Assembly: GCA_963970005.1 (NCBI GenBank)
Contig: CAXAMN010003891.1
Span: 984,576-1,048,575 of the forward strand
Direction of reading: 5' to 3'
Origin: Durusdinium trenchii
Lineage: Eukaryota; Sar; Dinophyceae; Suessiales; Symbiodiniaceae
DNA length: 64,000 nucleotides
Of the stretch, positions 43,806 through 54,106 are shown one piece after another. Both the position numbers and the translations under genes were made by a program. The notes under the pieces are model-generated. The model was not told the origin of the DNA and did not search any database. It worked only from the letters and a program-made list of their open reading frames with translations. The number at the start of each line of letters is the position of its first letter. Position 1 is the first letter of the stretch.

Positions 43806-45290
43806 CTGTGTACTATAAAAATGTCCAAATCCATAAGGTTATGTGTTTACTAAACAGTTCTTGGATGGAGTAATCTAATTCATTGCAACTCCATGCCAAA
43901 CCATATGTCTTATTTTTAGGGTGTGAATTGTACTCTCTTATTAAATGCAGTTGAGCAAGTACATCATAATCAGAAGGCAAAGAATTGCAAACCCTAAATT
44001 AAATTCCAGTCTAATTCTAATTAAACTTAAATTCCAATCTATTCAACTCTATTCTATTTTGAATATTCAACTTCAAATTTGAATCTATTTCAATGATTTG
44101 TAAATTATATGTTGATTCAAAGGTCTATCACTATAGATTCTACTCTATAGAGCGGTGTAATTTACTTGGGATTCAATGCAAGCCTAATTTTAATTTGATT
44201 TCAAACTAATTCTAACTTCATTGCTATACAAGTCAGATTCACTTCTAATAGTGTATTCTTTTTCAATTTAGTTTTAATTTGAGTGAAATTCTCATTTACT
44301 TCTAGAGAAGTGGTGTTACTTTTGAACATGAGAGATTTTATGTAGTTTTTCATATAGAAGAATGTGCTTTCTTAAATGAATTAAATTCACCACCAGCAAC
44401 ACCCACTCTCTATAGAATTAGAAGTCCATATGCATTGAACTAGAATCAGAATAGGATGAAATTAGACATATAGAAACCAAACCTAATTTGCAATGACAAT
44501 AGTGTAAAATTAGATGTGTAAAACAATTAAATCTGAACCGTATAAAGGCATTAACATTTGAAATTAATTACTAGTAGATTGGAAGAATCAAAGTCACAAT
44601 TGCACCCAAAATAGAATGAAATAGAACTAAATTAGAAGTAGACTGGAATTAAATTAGAGTTGAAAGAAAAACATTGAATAATAATCCATTACTTAAATTG
44701 AAATTGACTTAGAACTGAGGTAGAATTGAATTAGAGTTGTTTTACCTAGAGCTTGGTTAGTAGAACAGTATTGACTTAGAGCTAAATTGTAATCTAAGTT
44801 CAATTAGAATTGAACTAAATCTAATTTGCAATCTCAATTTGATTTCAATTATATAAAGTTCAATTAGGATCATTTTCTATTTAAATTAGAAGCACGTTGC
44901 AGATTCAAATTTAGATTCAAGTTTGAATTCCATTAGATCTAAAATAGCCAAACATAATTAGAATTACAATAGAAATGATGAAATTAGAATAAAAACTGAA
45001 TTGGAATTTGTCTATACAATGAAGTTAAGCTAAATAGACTTAAATTTGAATTCAATTAGGCTCAACTTAGGCTTAAAGTAGAACTATGTTACATACTCAA
45101 ATTAGAATCCATTGAAAGTTCAATTAGACTTCAATTAGACTTAACTTAGAAAATTACATAGAAATACAAGTGATGTTAAATTGGAATAAGAATTGACTTA
45201 GAATTTAGTTAAATTGTATGTGCACTAAAATTCATAGAAGTAAATTAGAGTTGAATTAGTTGTTAATTAGAATTGAACGAACAAATGTCG
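43806..45290. repeat. AT-rich island of degenerate AATTAGAATTGAA-type repeats
   Basis: About 1.5 kb of visibly AT-rich sequence in an otherwise GC-balanced window. It is built from variants of ATTAGAATTGAATTAG, AATTTGAATT, TTAGACTT and their complements, with no fixed period. No open frame of note. The edges are fairly sharp. It lies in the intron between two ankyrin exons. It could be an old satellite array; nothing here shows a centromeric or origin role. Confidence 0.75.
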
Positions 45291-45358
45291 GTAATCAGTA
45301 ATATTCCAGGATCAAAATGTACTTAGTGCAATTTTGTCACTACCAGAGAATGCCAGAG

Positions 45359-45616
45359 AATGCATTCCTGCCCAATACCAAGACCAAGATCCAAGATTTG
45401 CACAGAAGTCTTGTGGAAAATCTTGGAAATACCAAGATCCAAGATCCAAGATTCCCACAAGACTCCTGGCTAAAATCTTGGAAATACCAAGATNNNNNNN
45501 NNNNNNNNNNNNNNNNNNNNNNNNNNNNNNNNNNNNNNNNNNNNNNNNNNNNNNNNNNNNNNNNNNNNNNNNNNNNNNNNNNNNNNNNNNNNNTTGGTAT
45601 TGGGCAGGAATGCATT
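45359..45616. repeat. Inverted repeat flanking an assembly gap
   Basis: AATGCATTCCTGCCCAATAC CAA (45359-45381) is the exact reverse complement of 45594-45616. Between them lies a tandem repeat of about 54 bases built on CTTGGAAATACCAAGAT and CCAAGATCCAAGATT, then the gap. The array probably caused the assembly to break. Its true length is unknown. Confidence 0.85.
45494..45593. other. Assembly gap (100 N)
   Basis: Exactly 100 undetermined bases, a nominal gap length. Open frames that run through it are artefacts. Confidence 0.99.
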
Positions 45617-45688
45617 CTGAATGCATTGAACGCATTCTGACTGCATTCCTTCTAAAGTGGACAAACAAGTCATGTAACCTACGTGCAC

Positions 45689-45833
45689 ACATATATATAT
45701 ATATATGGTACCCCCCAAAAAAAAACAAGGATCAAAAGGCAACCCAAAATAGACAACATATTGCAAATACCAGCAAAAGTGATGTGAACATAGTTTTTTT
45801 TTTGGGGGGGGGGTACCATATATATATATATAG
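45689..45833. repeat. Inverted pair of (TA)n-GGTACC-C-A composites
   Basis: The left arm is an AT run, then GGTACCCCCCAAAAAAAAAC. The right arm is GTTTTTTTTTT, a G-run, TACC and an AT run, its reverse complement. The centre is about 65 bases. Together they form a long hairpin, as in a miniature inverted-repeat element with microsatellite ends. A lone arm lies at 43714. Confidence 0.75.
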
Positions 45834-46184
45834 ATTTGAGTGCGTTGTGGTGTATAGATATGTATAGACTTGATTGCTGAAGCACAATCGGCTCATGTAG
45901 ACTCTTGAATTGATACCTCCCAGACATGGATTGAAAAACCTCCTCATATTCGATGGGTGAAATAGAATCAAGGGTCTACATTCTCTGTGGAAGTCCAGTC
46001 TGACCCAGGTCCAAACGGTCTTTGACACCTAAATAAATAGAACGCATTCTTTTTTTGTCTCTGTTCCGAGTTACCCATCCCCCCCCGTGCAAAACGGGCA
46101 TCTGGATCCATTAAAGGGATCGTTGTTTTCGTCTTGGATCTCCTCTTCGTGACTTGACTCAGCCCTCCCCGCCCCGCCCGCTAG

Positions 46185-46308
46185 CTCTGAGGACAATGGC
46201 TCCTGGCACTTGGTGCGGCTGCTCTTGGAGGCCAAGGCGTCCACCGAGCGCGCCAACGCCCGGGGCGAGTCGCCGTTGTGGCTGGCCTGTGACAAGGGTC
46301 AGCTGCAG
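46185..46308 (+). CDS. Ankyrin-repeat exon
   Basis: Between CCGCTAG and CTGCAG|GCGAGA (GC donor). Reads SEDNGSWHLVRLLLEAKAST then ERANARGESPLWLACDKGQL Q. HLVRLLLEAKASTERANARG is the second half of one repeat; ESPLWLACDKGQLQ begins the next. Confidence 0.65.
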
Positions 46309-47469
46309 GCGAGAGCTGGATGGGTCGGTGGAGAGAGCGGGTTGGGTGGGTGAAATGGGTGGGTGACATGGGTGGATGGGAGGCCATTTTGGCTGGCAGG
46401 ATGGTGGATGGATAGTTGGCTTCATGAACCAACTATATACTTGCAAATATACAAGTTTGGTTGCCCAAGGGATGTGAAGAGCCGGCAAGTGTTTGCGTTT
46501 TTGAGATGCAGTTGTTGGCAAGGAGGGTTGTAGGTTTTAGTAGGTGCTTTTCCTGGGAGAAGCTGTTGTCAGGGGCAACAATATCAAGCTGTCAACGCAA
46601 GTGAGTGAAGTAACTTTCAGGGATACCAGATACCAAGTCAGTCCTTTTCTACACATAGCCTATGCTTCGTTCTCAGTCACGTGAAATATTTGGGAAGGAA
46701 GTTTTGATTCATGTCATTCTATGTGCAAGGCCTCTCCAGAGTAAGCTTCTTTTAGATCTTCTGAGCTGTGCTACATTATGCGATGCACGTTGCTTTTGTC
46801 GCTAGCCATAAAGCCAGGAGTCCAGGAGTAGACCATTAGCGGCACCCAGCATGTCCCCATTGGCCGTTTTGCACAGGTTGCTCGGCTCCTTTTGGGCTTT
46901 GGCGCCAACAAGGACTTGTGAAGAGTTGCCAGCAGGATTCAACGGGTCACCGTTGAAAGGAATCCACAAGTAAAGCCCCGCACCCTAAGAAACATAACTT
47001 ACTTATCTATATATATATATGGATGGTGATGTTTAAAGGGGAAGCATGATCAGGTTGAGTAGGAAAAGCTTTAGGAGGCTAGGAGGCTCACAAAGAAAGA
47101 CCTATAAGACTATATACCCGAGAAGACGGAAACACACCAACAGCCAGCCCGCTTCGCTGCCTGTTCATGGCCGCGTTATATAAGGCTTCCTGTAATATAG
47201 AGAAGCCTTTGAGAAGCAAATTTGTTGTTGAGTTCAGGAACTCCAGGAGACCTTCCTTTCAGCCAAATTCATAGCCTAGCTCAGCAGATTTCAGTTAACT
47301 TACCTTCCTTGCCTATATACGCATGTTTTTGATTGTTTTTGTTTGGCTTCAACTTCACCTTCCACAAATCTCACCCAAAAACCGCACCTTCAGCTCCCCA
47401 GCCCCTCTTCTTCCCCTCTTTTTCTCCCCCATATAGCATCACATCTACCGCACCTTCGCACACTTCCAG

Positions 47470-47593
47470 GACCAGGCGGACCACCAGAACCGCTCCCCCT
47501 TGTGGATCGCCTGCGACGCGGGGCATTTGGAGGTCGCCGAGCTGCTCTTGGAAGCCGGCGCCGATCAGGCGGCGCGCGCGCGCAGCGATGAAG
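47470..47593 (+). CDS. Ankyrin-repeat exon
   Basis: Between CACTTCCAG and GATGAAG|GTGG (GT donor). Reads DQADHQNRSPLWIACDAGHL then EVAELLLEAGADQAARARSD E. The best ankyrin match in the window: SPLWIACDAGHLEVAELLLEAGAD is a complete, near-canonical repeat core. Confidence 0.7.
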
Positions 47594-48050
47594 GTGGTTG
47601 GAAGCAAAATGGGCTTCAGGAGGCTGTTTTTCGTGATGGAAGCTTGTTCCATGCGCCAAGCGCCCATAAAGGAAGGGGAATCGATCTGCTATACGCGCAA
47701 TTTGCGTGGCAAGTTCTCTGGAGCAACAGCTCTATGATCCATCCACACCGCCAAATAAAGCTGCCCCAAAACCAGTAATATATAATGTTTGAATATCTAT
47801 CTTCATAGTTGAATATCATTGAATATACATAAACACAAGCACCTTCCATTGGGTCGCCGATGGAAGTCGGAAGCCCCTGCACTACTTGTGGATCTCCATT
47901 CACTTCTTGAACAAAATCCAGGTACTTTTTGTATTTGTCACCCTCAACCCCCCAAGCTCCAAGCCACCGAACTCCAAGCCACCTTTTGTTTTCTCCGCTC
48001 CACCTGCTGCATCCGTGACCAGCTCACGGTGACCGGCGCCTCGCCGCCAG

Positions 48051-48132
48051 GAGCAAGCAGATGAGTTGGGCTCCTCGCCCTCCTCGGCCGCCTCCGCGCG
48101 CGGCTTCTCGGAGGTCGTGGCGCTGCTGACCG
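48051..48132 (+). CDS. Ankyrin-repeat exon (degenerate)
   Basis: After CGCCGCCAG, reads EQADELGSSPSSAASARGFS then EVVALLT before CCG|GCGAAG (GC donor). The pattern D-x-x-G-x-SP-x-x-AA-x-x-G-x-x-EVV-x-LL is that of an ankyrin repeat, with Ser in place of the usual Leu/His positions. Last recognised ankyrin exon. Confidence 0.5.
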
Positions 48133-48392
48133 GCGAAGACACAAAAAGCCGAGCGTGTCGTGCGGTGTGACGTGCAGTGGAGTGGAGCAGGGCGAAGCAG
48201 AGTAGCAGATGGGCGTGTTGATGGTGAGTGGGAAGAGGACATGGGGTGAAGGCAACACCCTAACCGTCCATATATTTAAGTAGGTCAAATGGATCAACCT
48301 CCTCCTATAATAAGACTTCCACTGAGTGATATGCATATTTAGCTAAGCCTGCTTATCAGTCGCCTTTATCTGGTGCCTCTCCCGTATATCAG

Positions 48393-48490
48393 GCTGCTGC
48401 TGAGTCCCAAGTCCTTCGGGCAGCTGGGCCATGCGCGGCCCGTCAGCGCCGTGCCGCTGACCACGCAGGCGCTGGGAGGCATTTTCGTGG
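48393..48490 (+). CDS. Candidate nucleotide-sugar transporter exon (helix 9-like)
   Basis: After CGTATATCAG, reads LLLSPKSFGQLGHARPVSAV then PLTTQALGGIFVAW. QALGGIFVA matches the QxLGGLxVA segment before the conserved KYADN-type loop of SLC35 transporters. The GC-rich start could contain a further splice site. It follows the last ankyrin exon by only 260 bases, so a fused protein is an alternative. Confidence 0.35.
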
Positions 48491-48631
48491 CTTGGCAGCA
48501 GAGGTCAGGGGGATGGTGGAGTTCACTGGTGCTGTGAGTGGCAGGTCATCAGGTCATCGAAAAGATGCGTCAGAGGGATCTGGAATGAAGAAAGATCAGG
48601 GCGCGAAGAAGCCGGTTCTGAATCTCTATAT

Positions 48632-48720
48632 CCCAGACACTCCATGTATGGCATATTTACCTACATTGACCCCTAAAACCACCCCAATGTAGGCATATAT
48701 GGCATACATGGAGTGTTTGG
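48632..48720. repeat. CCAGACACTCCATGTATG element (copy 2)
   Basis: Almost the same sequence as 42291-42380, differing at a few positions; the arms are CCAGACACTCCATGTATGGC and its near complement. It lies in the gap between the two C-terminal transporter-like exons. Confidence 0.85.
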
Positions 48721-48947
48721 GTATGTTTTTTGCCCTATTTAGTTTGGGCACTCATAGAGATGTGACAGATCGTTTTTAAGAGTTTCTACATGAAGAGATG
48801 TTTAGGCTATAGTTCTTTCATCAAGAGTCAACCCCAAGGCTGGTGGCTCAACTCAGGTGGATGATCATGGACGATCTAAAAGTGTTGGAAGTGGGGCGAC
48901 GCGTGCTTGATCCTCGTTCTAGGACCCAAAGTTAGCCTAAGTCCATA

Positions 48948-49010
48948 CCCAGACACTCCATGTATACATGTATATATGCTTATACATTGATCCCGCACCC
49001 ACCACCCCTG
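48948..49010. repeat. CCAGACACTCCATGTATG element (diverged copy 3)
   Basis: CCAGACACTCCATGTATACA, then TATACATTGATCCCGCACCC ACC, matches the left arm and centre of copies 1 and 2. The right arm is missing. Confidence 0.65.
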
Positions 49011-49082
49011 GCCGTTTCTGCGCAGTCCGTCCTGGCAGGTGCCAGACAGGTCGTGTGTTGGGATAACCCCCGGATCTTCCGT

Positions 49083-49235
49083 GGATGACTCGCTCTTGGA
49101 GGGGCGTGGCGGCCGAGGTGGGTGTGGTCACGAAGCGTTTCGGTAGCCTGAACAAATCCATCTTGCTGGTGGTGAGCCTGCTGATGACGGGGCTCCTCCA
49201 TGCTCTTGGGATTGAAACGGGGTGTTGTTTGGGCC
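49083..49235 (+). CDS. Candidate nucleotide-sugar transporter exon (helix 10-like)
   Basis: Reads RGVAAEVGVVTKRFGSLNKS then ILLVVSLLMTGLLHALG. A loop with V-x-K and a KS-initiated membrane helix resembles the VVKYADN..KGF.TS.SI segment of SLC35 transporters; GSLNKS also recalls GDP-mannose transporters. The exon edges are not fixed; an acceptor at GGCCGAG is possible. Confidence 0.4.
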
Positions 49236-49239
49236 AGGG

Positions 49240-52200
49240 AAATTGGGGGAGCATCCAGAAGGACGATCACATGAGCCTGATTGACTAGGTCAGGTCCAGT
49301 TGGTTTGGCAAGACACGTGGCCTTTTGATGATTGGCACGGGTGCTGGAACCATCATTCCTTTGGCACACAGGATGGGTTTTGCACTGCATTTTGCACAGA
49401 ACCTTTTTGTGGGGTTAGTTTGGTCCGCTTGATTGATGGAGTCTTCCCTGGGATTGATGTGGTTCATGCCTACTCTAAAGAGTGTTCCTCCCCGATTGGC
49501 AGACGTGACCGAACAAGCTGAATGCCTCAGCTGCTAACCCGCTGAAGCATATTGAAGCCAGCTCAGAATGCATGGATTGATCGAGCTTCGGGAAGCCCTG
49601 GATTTAGTTCATGTCCATTTGACATGCTCTTCCAAGATATGTATACATACCTGGACCCCTCAACTTCAAGTACCCTAGCTAAATATAGGACATGACCCGA
49701 ACAAAAAAGCTGGTATAGTATACAAACATACCCGTTCTCATCCATTTTTCAAGAAGTACGAACTGAAACTCCAGGTGCACAAAGACTTGTAGAATCATAC
49801 CAGAACTTCCCCCACCGACCCATGGCGAAAAAGCGGTGCTAGGTCTTCTTGGAAGGCGCCTGGCCTTCCAGCAGCGCGGTCGCTTCAATTCTTTTGGTCC
49901 GGCGCCCCGTGGTCCTGGGAGCCACACACTGGATTTACACCCGCCCTAAGCCTCCAGTCATAGCTTCTGCGAAGGTGGGACTGGGGTGGGTGCCAGGAGG
50001 GTTCAAAAACCTTCTGAGGAGGTACTTGGAGGTGTAGGGCTGGGAAATCAGCAACTGATTCAAGTCATTAGAATCATATTAGAAGTTAATATAGAAAGTA
50101 CTTCCAGCGAAGGGCCCTTCTTGATGTAGAAGAGTTATCCTCCGGTCCCTTCTTGGTCTTTGCCAGAGAACGTCCTCAGGATGGCCCTGGACCATCCGCA
50201 GGATGGCCCTGCCAAGAGCCGGGCTTCCCAGGTGGTGTCGGGCTTGGTGATCTACAAGGAGCTCGACCAACAACTCCCGCTTCGTTGGCAGCGCCTTGGC
50301 GCGAGCGAAGCGACAATGCGCGATGGAGGAAGGGGCGGTCCATTTGCGATGAAGAAGGAAAAGGAGCTCCCATCTGGGTCAGGAACATATGCACCAAGAT
50401 TCAACAAAAAATATCAACAAATCGAATCTGTGCAATCTGTGCATCCTATTCTGATAGATGGACCGGGTGTGGTTTTGGATGTCAAAAGCAGAGCAAGTAA
50501 CACCTGCATTGAGGTCCCTGAACTTTTGATTCGAAGGTCGGTCATATGTGGCAGTTACCTGCAGAAAGACGGAAAACTGAAGGCCTTTCGTGGAAAACAT
50601 AAGAGGTTCATTGGACTGGTCTTCCATGGTCTTCCTACGTATTCTATGTGTGGCAAAAGGCAGGGAAAACATTCAATCTTAGAGAACGGGGTTTTGTCCA
50701 CAGCCGTCGAGGAAAAGGAAAAGGTCTCCGGCCTGGCAACACAGTTCAATCGTCGGAAAAACCATGCCCTCTTTGCGTGGTAATCACATTTCCCACATTA
50801 GACATGTGGCCATGGCCCGCAGTGCTATGTTTGAAACCCATGAAACACGAGCCCTTCCTTCTAGCGTAAAGTCAGTACGCTGAGGCTGCGCGAGGTCCCG
50901 CCATGTCGGAGTGATTCTTTTTGTTCCATCCAGTGAGTGAAGGGGAATCAGGGGCACAGTGGCACCCTTATCCTGCGTTCGTTCGGCAGCCAACTCCATG
51001 AAACTGCTGGTCCTCAAGTCTTTTTCAGCTCAGCTTGAGTACAGCTTAACTGAAAAGACTAGCCAAGCCACCAAGAGCCACCAGAGCCACCAAGACTAGC
51101 TTCCTTAGCCAAGCCACCAAGAGCGTAGCTGTTCAACCAAGCTCGTATGCCCCCAAGCGGCACGTGCCGCGCCCCAGGGCCGCTCAGCACATCGGCCCAG
51201 GTCAGGGGTTCGCTTTGGCACCTTGTTGGGCCGACCCTTTCAAACGGATGCTTGGGTCAAGGAATACGCAGGCGCGATCTGATGGGGTGGGCTTTTGGGC
51301 ATCAACATGACAGTCATGACATGCTGCAGGGCCTGCAGGGTGTAGAGATGGGAGATGTTTGTGGGCGGCATGTGGAGGAAGCTTCTGAATCAGCAGTTCT
51401 TCAGCCCGGCCATTCTCTTTCGTTGTGCGGTCGTTCGCAGAAAAAGACGAGCGTAGCGTAGCTTCGGTGAAGTCGAGATCGAGAAATCCCGCAGAGTTTC
51501 AGTCAGAGTGTCATTACATCGAAGGCAAAGGCTTCTCAGATCGGGCTGGCTATAGGGCCTGGCTGGAACACCATGCACTTTTGGTGGAGCGTTGAGGAAA
51601 AGAAAACATCACATCATGTGCCGGGAAGAAACGAAAGACACGAACACAAATTGCATCCTCCATGGTAACTGGTATGTTGGGGGTTCTGGTATTTGAGGAA
51701 AAGACTCTTTGATGTTTGGATATGACAAACTGGGGAGAGGGCGATCTTCATCGCATCCCGCCGAAAGAGGCCTTCTTTCGAACACCTCTTTTGCCTTCGC
51801 AGGTCTTCCCTGACCTGTGATGAGTGGTGCAGGCGTGGGGATTGGGTGATGTCCCAAGCAGCCAGGAAGGAAACACCATCCTTGGGAGTGAGATCAGCAT
51901 GTCTTCCTTGGGAGTGAGACTAGCACAGGTGGTTTTCTTGGCCTTGCGTCCCTGAAGAGGGTTATACATCCAACTACCACATGACATGTCCGTGAAATCA
52001 TCATGGGTTAGTGGAATCATTTCACCTCCTGAGATTGGTCAAAGGAGCATGGCCATCCAAGTCTTTTTTTGGGTCATGCCATGCCACGATCTTCCATGGT
52101 TTCAGGATATTTTGTGGTGTCAGAGGTTCGATGGCACGTTTCCCCCATGATGTCCTGTCGACACATGGGGGTCCACCAAACCACCGACATTGGGGTCTGT

Positions 52201-54106
52201 GCCATTGGTCCTCTCAATCCACGATATTTCGTATAAGATCCGACTTATGCGGCCTAACAGTCCAGTGACATTCTTATCGCCTTAGGGCCCACGGGGGCAT
52301 GGACCCCTTCAACTCTTCGGGGAGGATGGACAGCGCGAGGTTCCAGTTTCAAGTCTGGCCAGGAGGGCTCTCCATATCCCAGACACGACCTGCTTGGGAT
52401 TGGCATATCTACCAGTGGGGTGATTGGATTTGCATCCAATCGGAACTTGTTCGACACGTTCTTTTGAGGGAAAGCACGATTAGTTCAAAAACAAGGTGCA
52501 AATTTGGAAACGTCCAATGATTCATTCAACACACATGCCTAAGTCTTGGAGTGACTTGTATGTTTTTGTTTTTTTTTTAATACTCCTGTGTGGCGTGTTG
52601 TTGTTTGTTTTTAATGGTGTAGCATGTGCCAGATGATTTTGTGGGTCCGCACGATTTCTGAATGTTTGGATTTGATCTTTTTTTGGGGGGGTGGGGACCT
52701 CGCAGTGCAGCATTTTAGAGTATTTTAGATGGTTAGAGTCAACTGCACGACCATGGAAGGGCTTTGGGGATGCAAAGCATGGACTTGAACCAATGATTCG
52801 ACTCCGCCAAGGCTTTGCTTTTCGAACCGAGTGCTTTTCGTCAGGCACCTGTGGGGAGGAGGTTTGAGCTGTTTCGATGTCACCCGGACCGACACATTAA
52901 TGCTGAGTTTCGACGACAAGCCTTGACGACATGCGTTCAGTCAGATGTCGACAAGATGTTGCCGTATGTTTCCCATTGCCCATTGATCGTGACAATTTGA
53001 CTAATGACTAGTCTGACTTTATCATATGACTATATAGAATGATGATTTGTGGGAAACCGCATGTTTTCCCCCCCCAAAGACACAGATCTGGCCGGCTGCA
53101 GTTGTTGCAAGCAGAGACAGGGGAGCTAAAAGACCTACAACTATTGATTAAATCGGCAAATGTGCTCGTTTCGAACACTGACTGAGAGAGACAGGGCGAG
53201 CTGGAAGACAAGCCACAAGCAGGCACAAGTTCGAGCCAGGTTCGAACTTGAAACCCTATATAAATTGTGTGCTTTTCGGAAACGAGCGAACTTAACACCT
53301 GGCGGTGTTCACGCGTTCTTTGGCGGGGGCCAATGGTATGACGCCACAGCTATATGCAGCAGCAAGGCGCAATAGGATGCATACGTGAGTAAATGATTTG
53401 GATGCAGCTTCATCGTGCGCAAAAACATGGCCGAAACCAGCAGCATGATGCAAAGCAAGGGTATGATGTGTCCTGGCAGTCACATGGAATGTACTCTCCC
53501 TGGAACTAACATGGTTACGTGGAGAATGGCCCTTTGGCTCTTGACCTCGTCCTCAGAGACGGCCTTTGACGGCGGTGAAATTCCCCAGCAGCCCTTGGGC
53601 GGGCGGCACCACTAGTACTTGTCTTAAAACAAGCATTTGTGTTGGCAGATGTTGACAAATATTATTGTATTAATACACATGCACTGACAATCACTGCATC
53701 TTTATCTTGTAATTTGATGTGATGCAGTTCAATCCGATTCTCATTTGCACTGGCAGCTGAGCATGTTAACAGTCTGTTTCCTTTTCTGCCGTTTCGCATC
53801 GGCTGTTTGCCTTGGACCTTCTAAGAAGTTCCAAAATTCCAAAACACAAGCTTTTGCAGTCAGTCTGTGGCCCAAGTGACACAAGCACCGTCTCTCCACC
53901 ACAGTGACACTTGCGATATGGATGCAACCATAGTTTTAGCGTGATTTGTTGAATATGGGCCATGGACAACTTGATATAGGCAGGAAATATTTATGCATAA
54001 GCATACACCAGCAGTCACAAAGGGGTGCTTAAGTTAGTTTTCATACTACACAGGCGCATCGTTTCATCCTTGGGCGCTTCCGGCGGCCCTGTCGGCCATT
54101 GTGGCC
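49240..54106. other. No gene recognised
   Basis: About 4.9 kb with one CCCTAGGG-family element (49951-50037) and otherwise short conflicting frames. A 207-codon plus-strand frame at 50160-50783 lacks natural composition at its start, but its later part is Lys-rich and could hide an exon; I see no motif. A 61-codon frame at 52815 (FELFRCHPDRHINAEFRRQA) is similarly unplaced. Confidence 0.4.
49951..50037. repeat. CCCTAGGG-family element copy
   Basis: GCCTCCAGTCATAGCTTCTG, GGGACTGGGGTGGGTGCC, AGGAGGGTTC, ACCTTCTGAGGAGGTACTTG GAG and GTAGGG. Most central blocks are intact, while the octamer ends are degraded. Confidence 0.75.

Noticed and set aside
43806-45290. AT-rich island as a telomeric or organelle sequence
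   Set aside because: No TTTAGGG-type repeat and no recognisable organelle gene; the words are degenerate.
45334-45867. Long frames crossing the N gap
   Set aside because: They exist only because N is read as open; the flanks are tandem repeats and microsatellites.
46381-46396. GCCATTTTGGCT, a 12-base match to the dinoflagellate spliced leader
   Set aside because: The bases on both sides differ from the leader (no CCGTA before, no CAAG after), and it lies in an ankyrin-gene intron. A relic is possible but chance is a fair explanation.
50160-50783. 207-codon plus-strand frame
   Set aside because: No recognisable motif; the first third is antisense-like and other frames are equally open. Left as unassigned.
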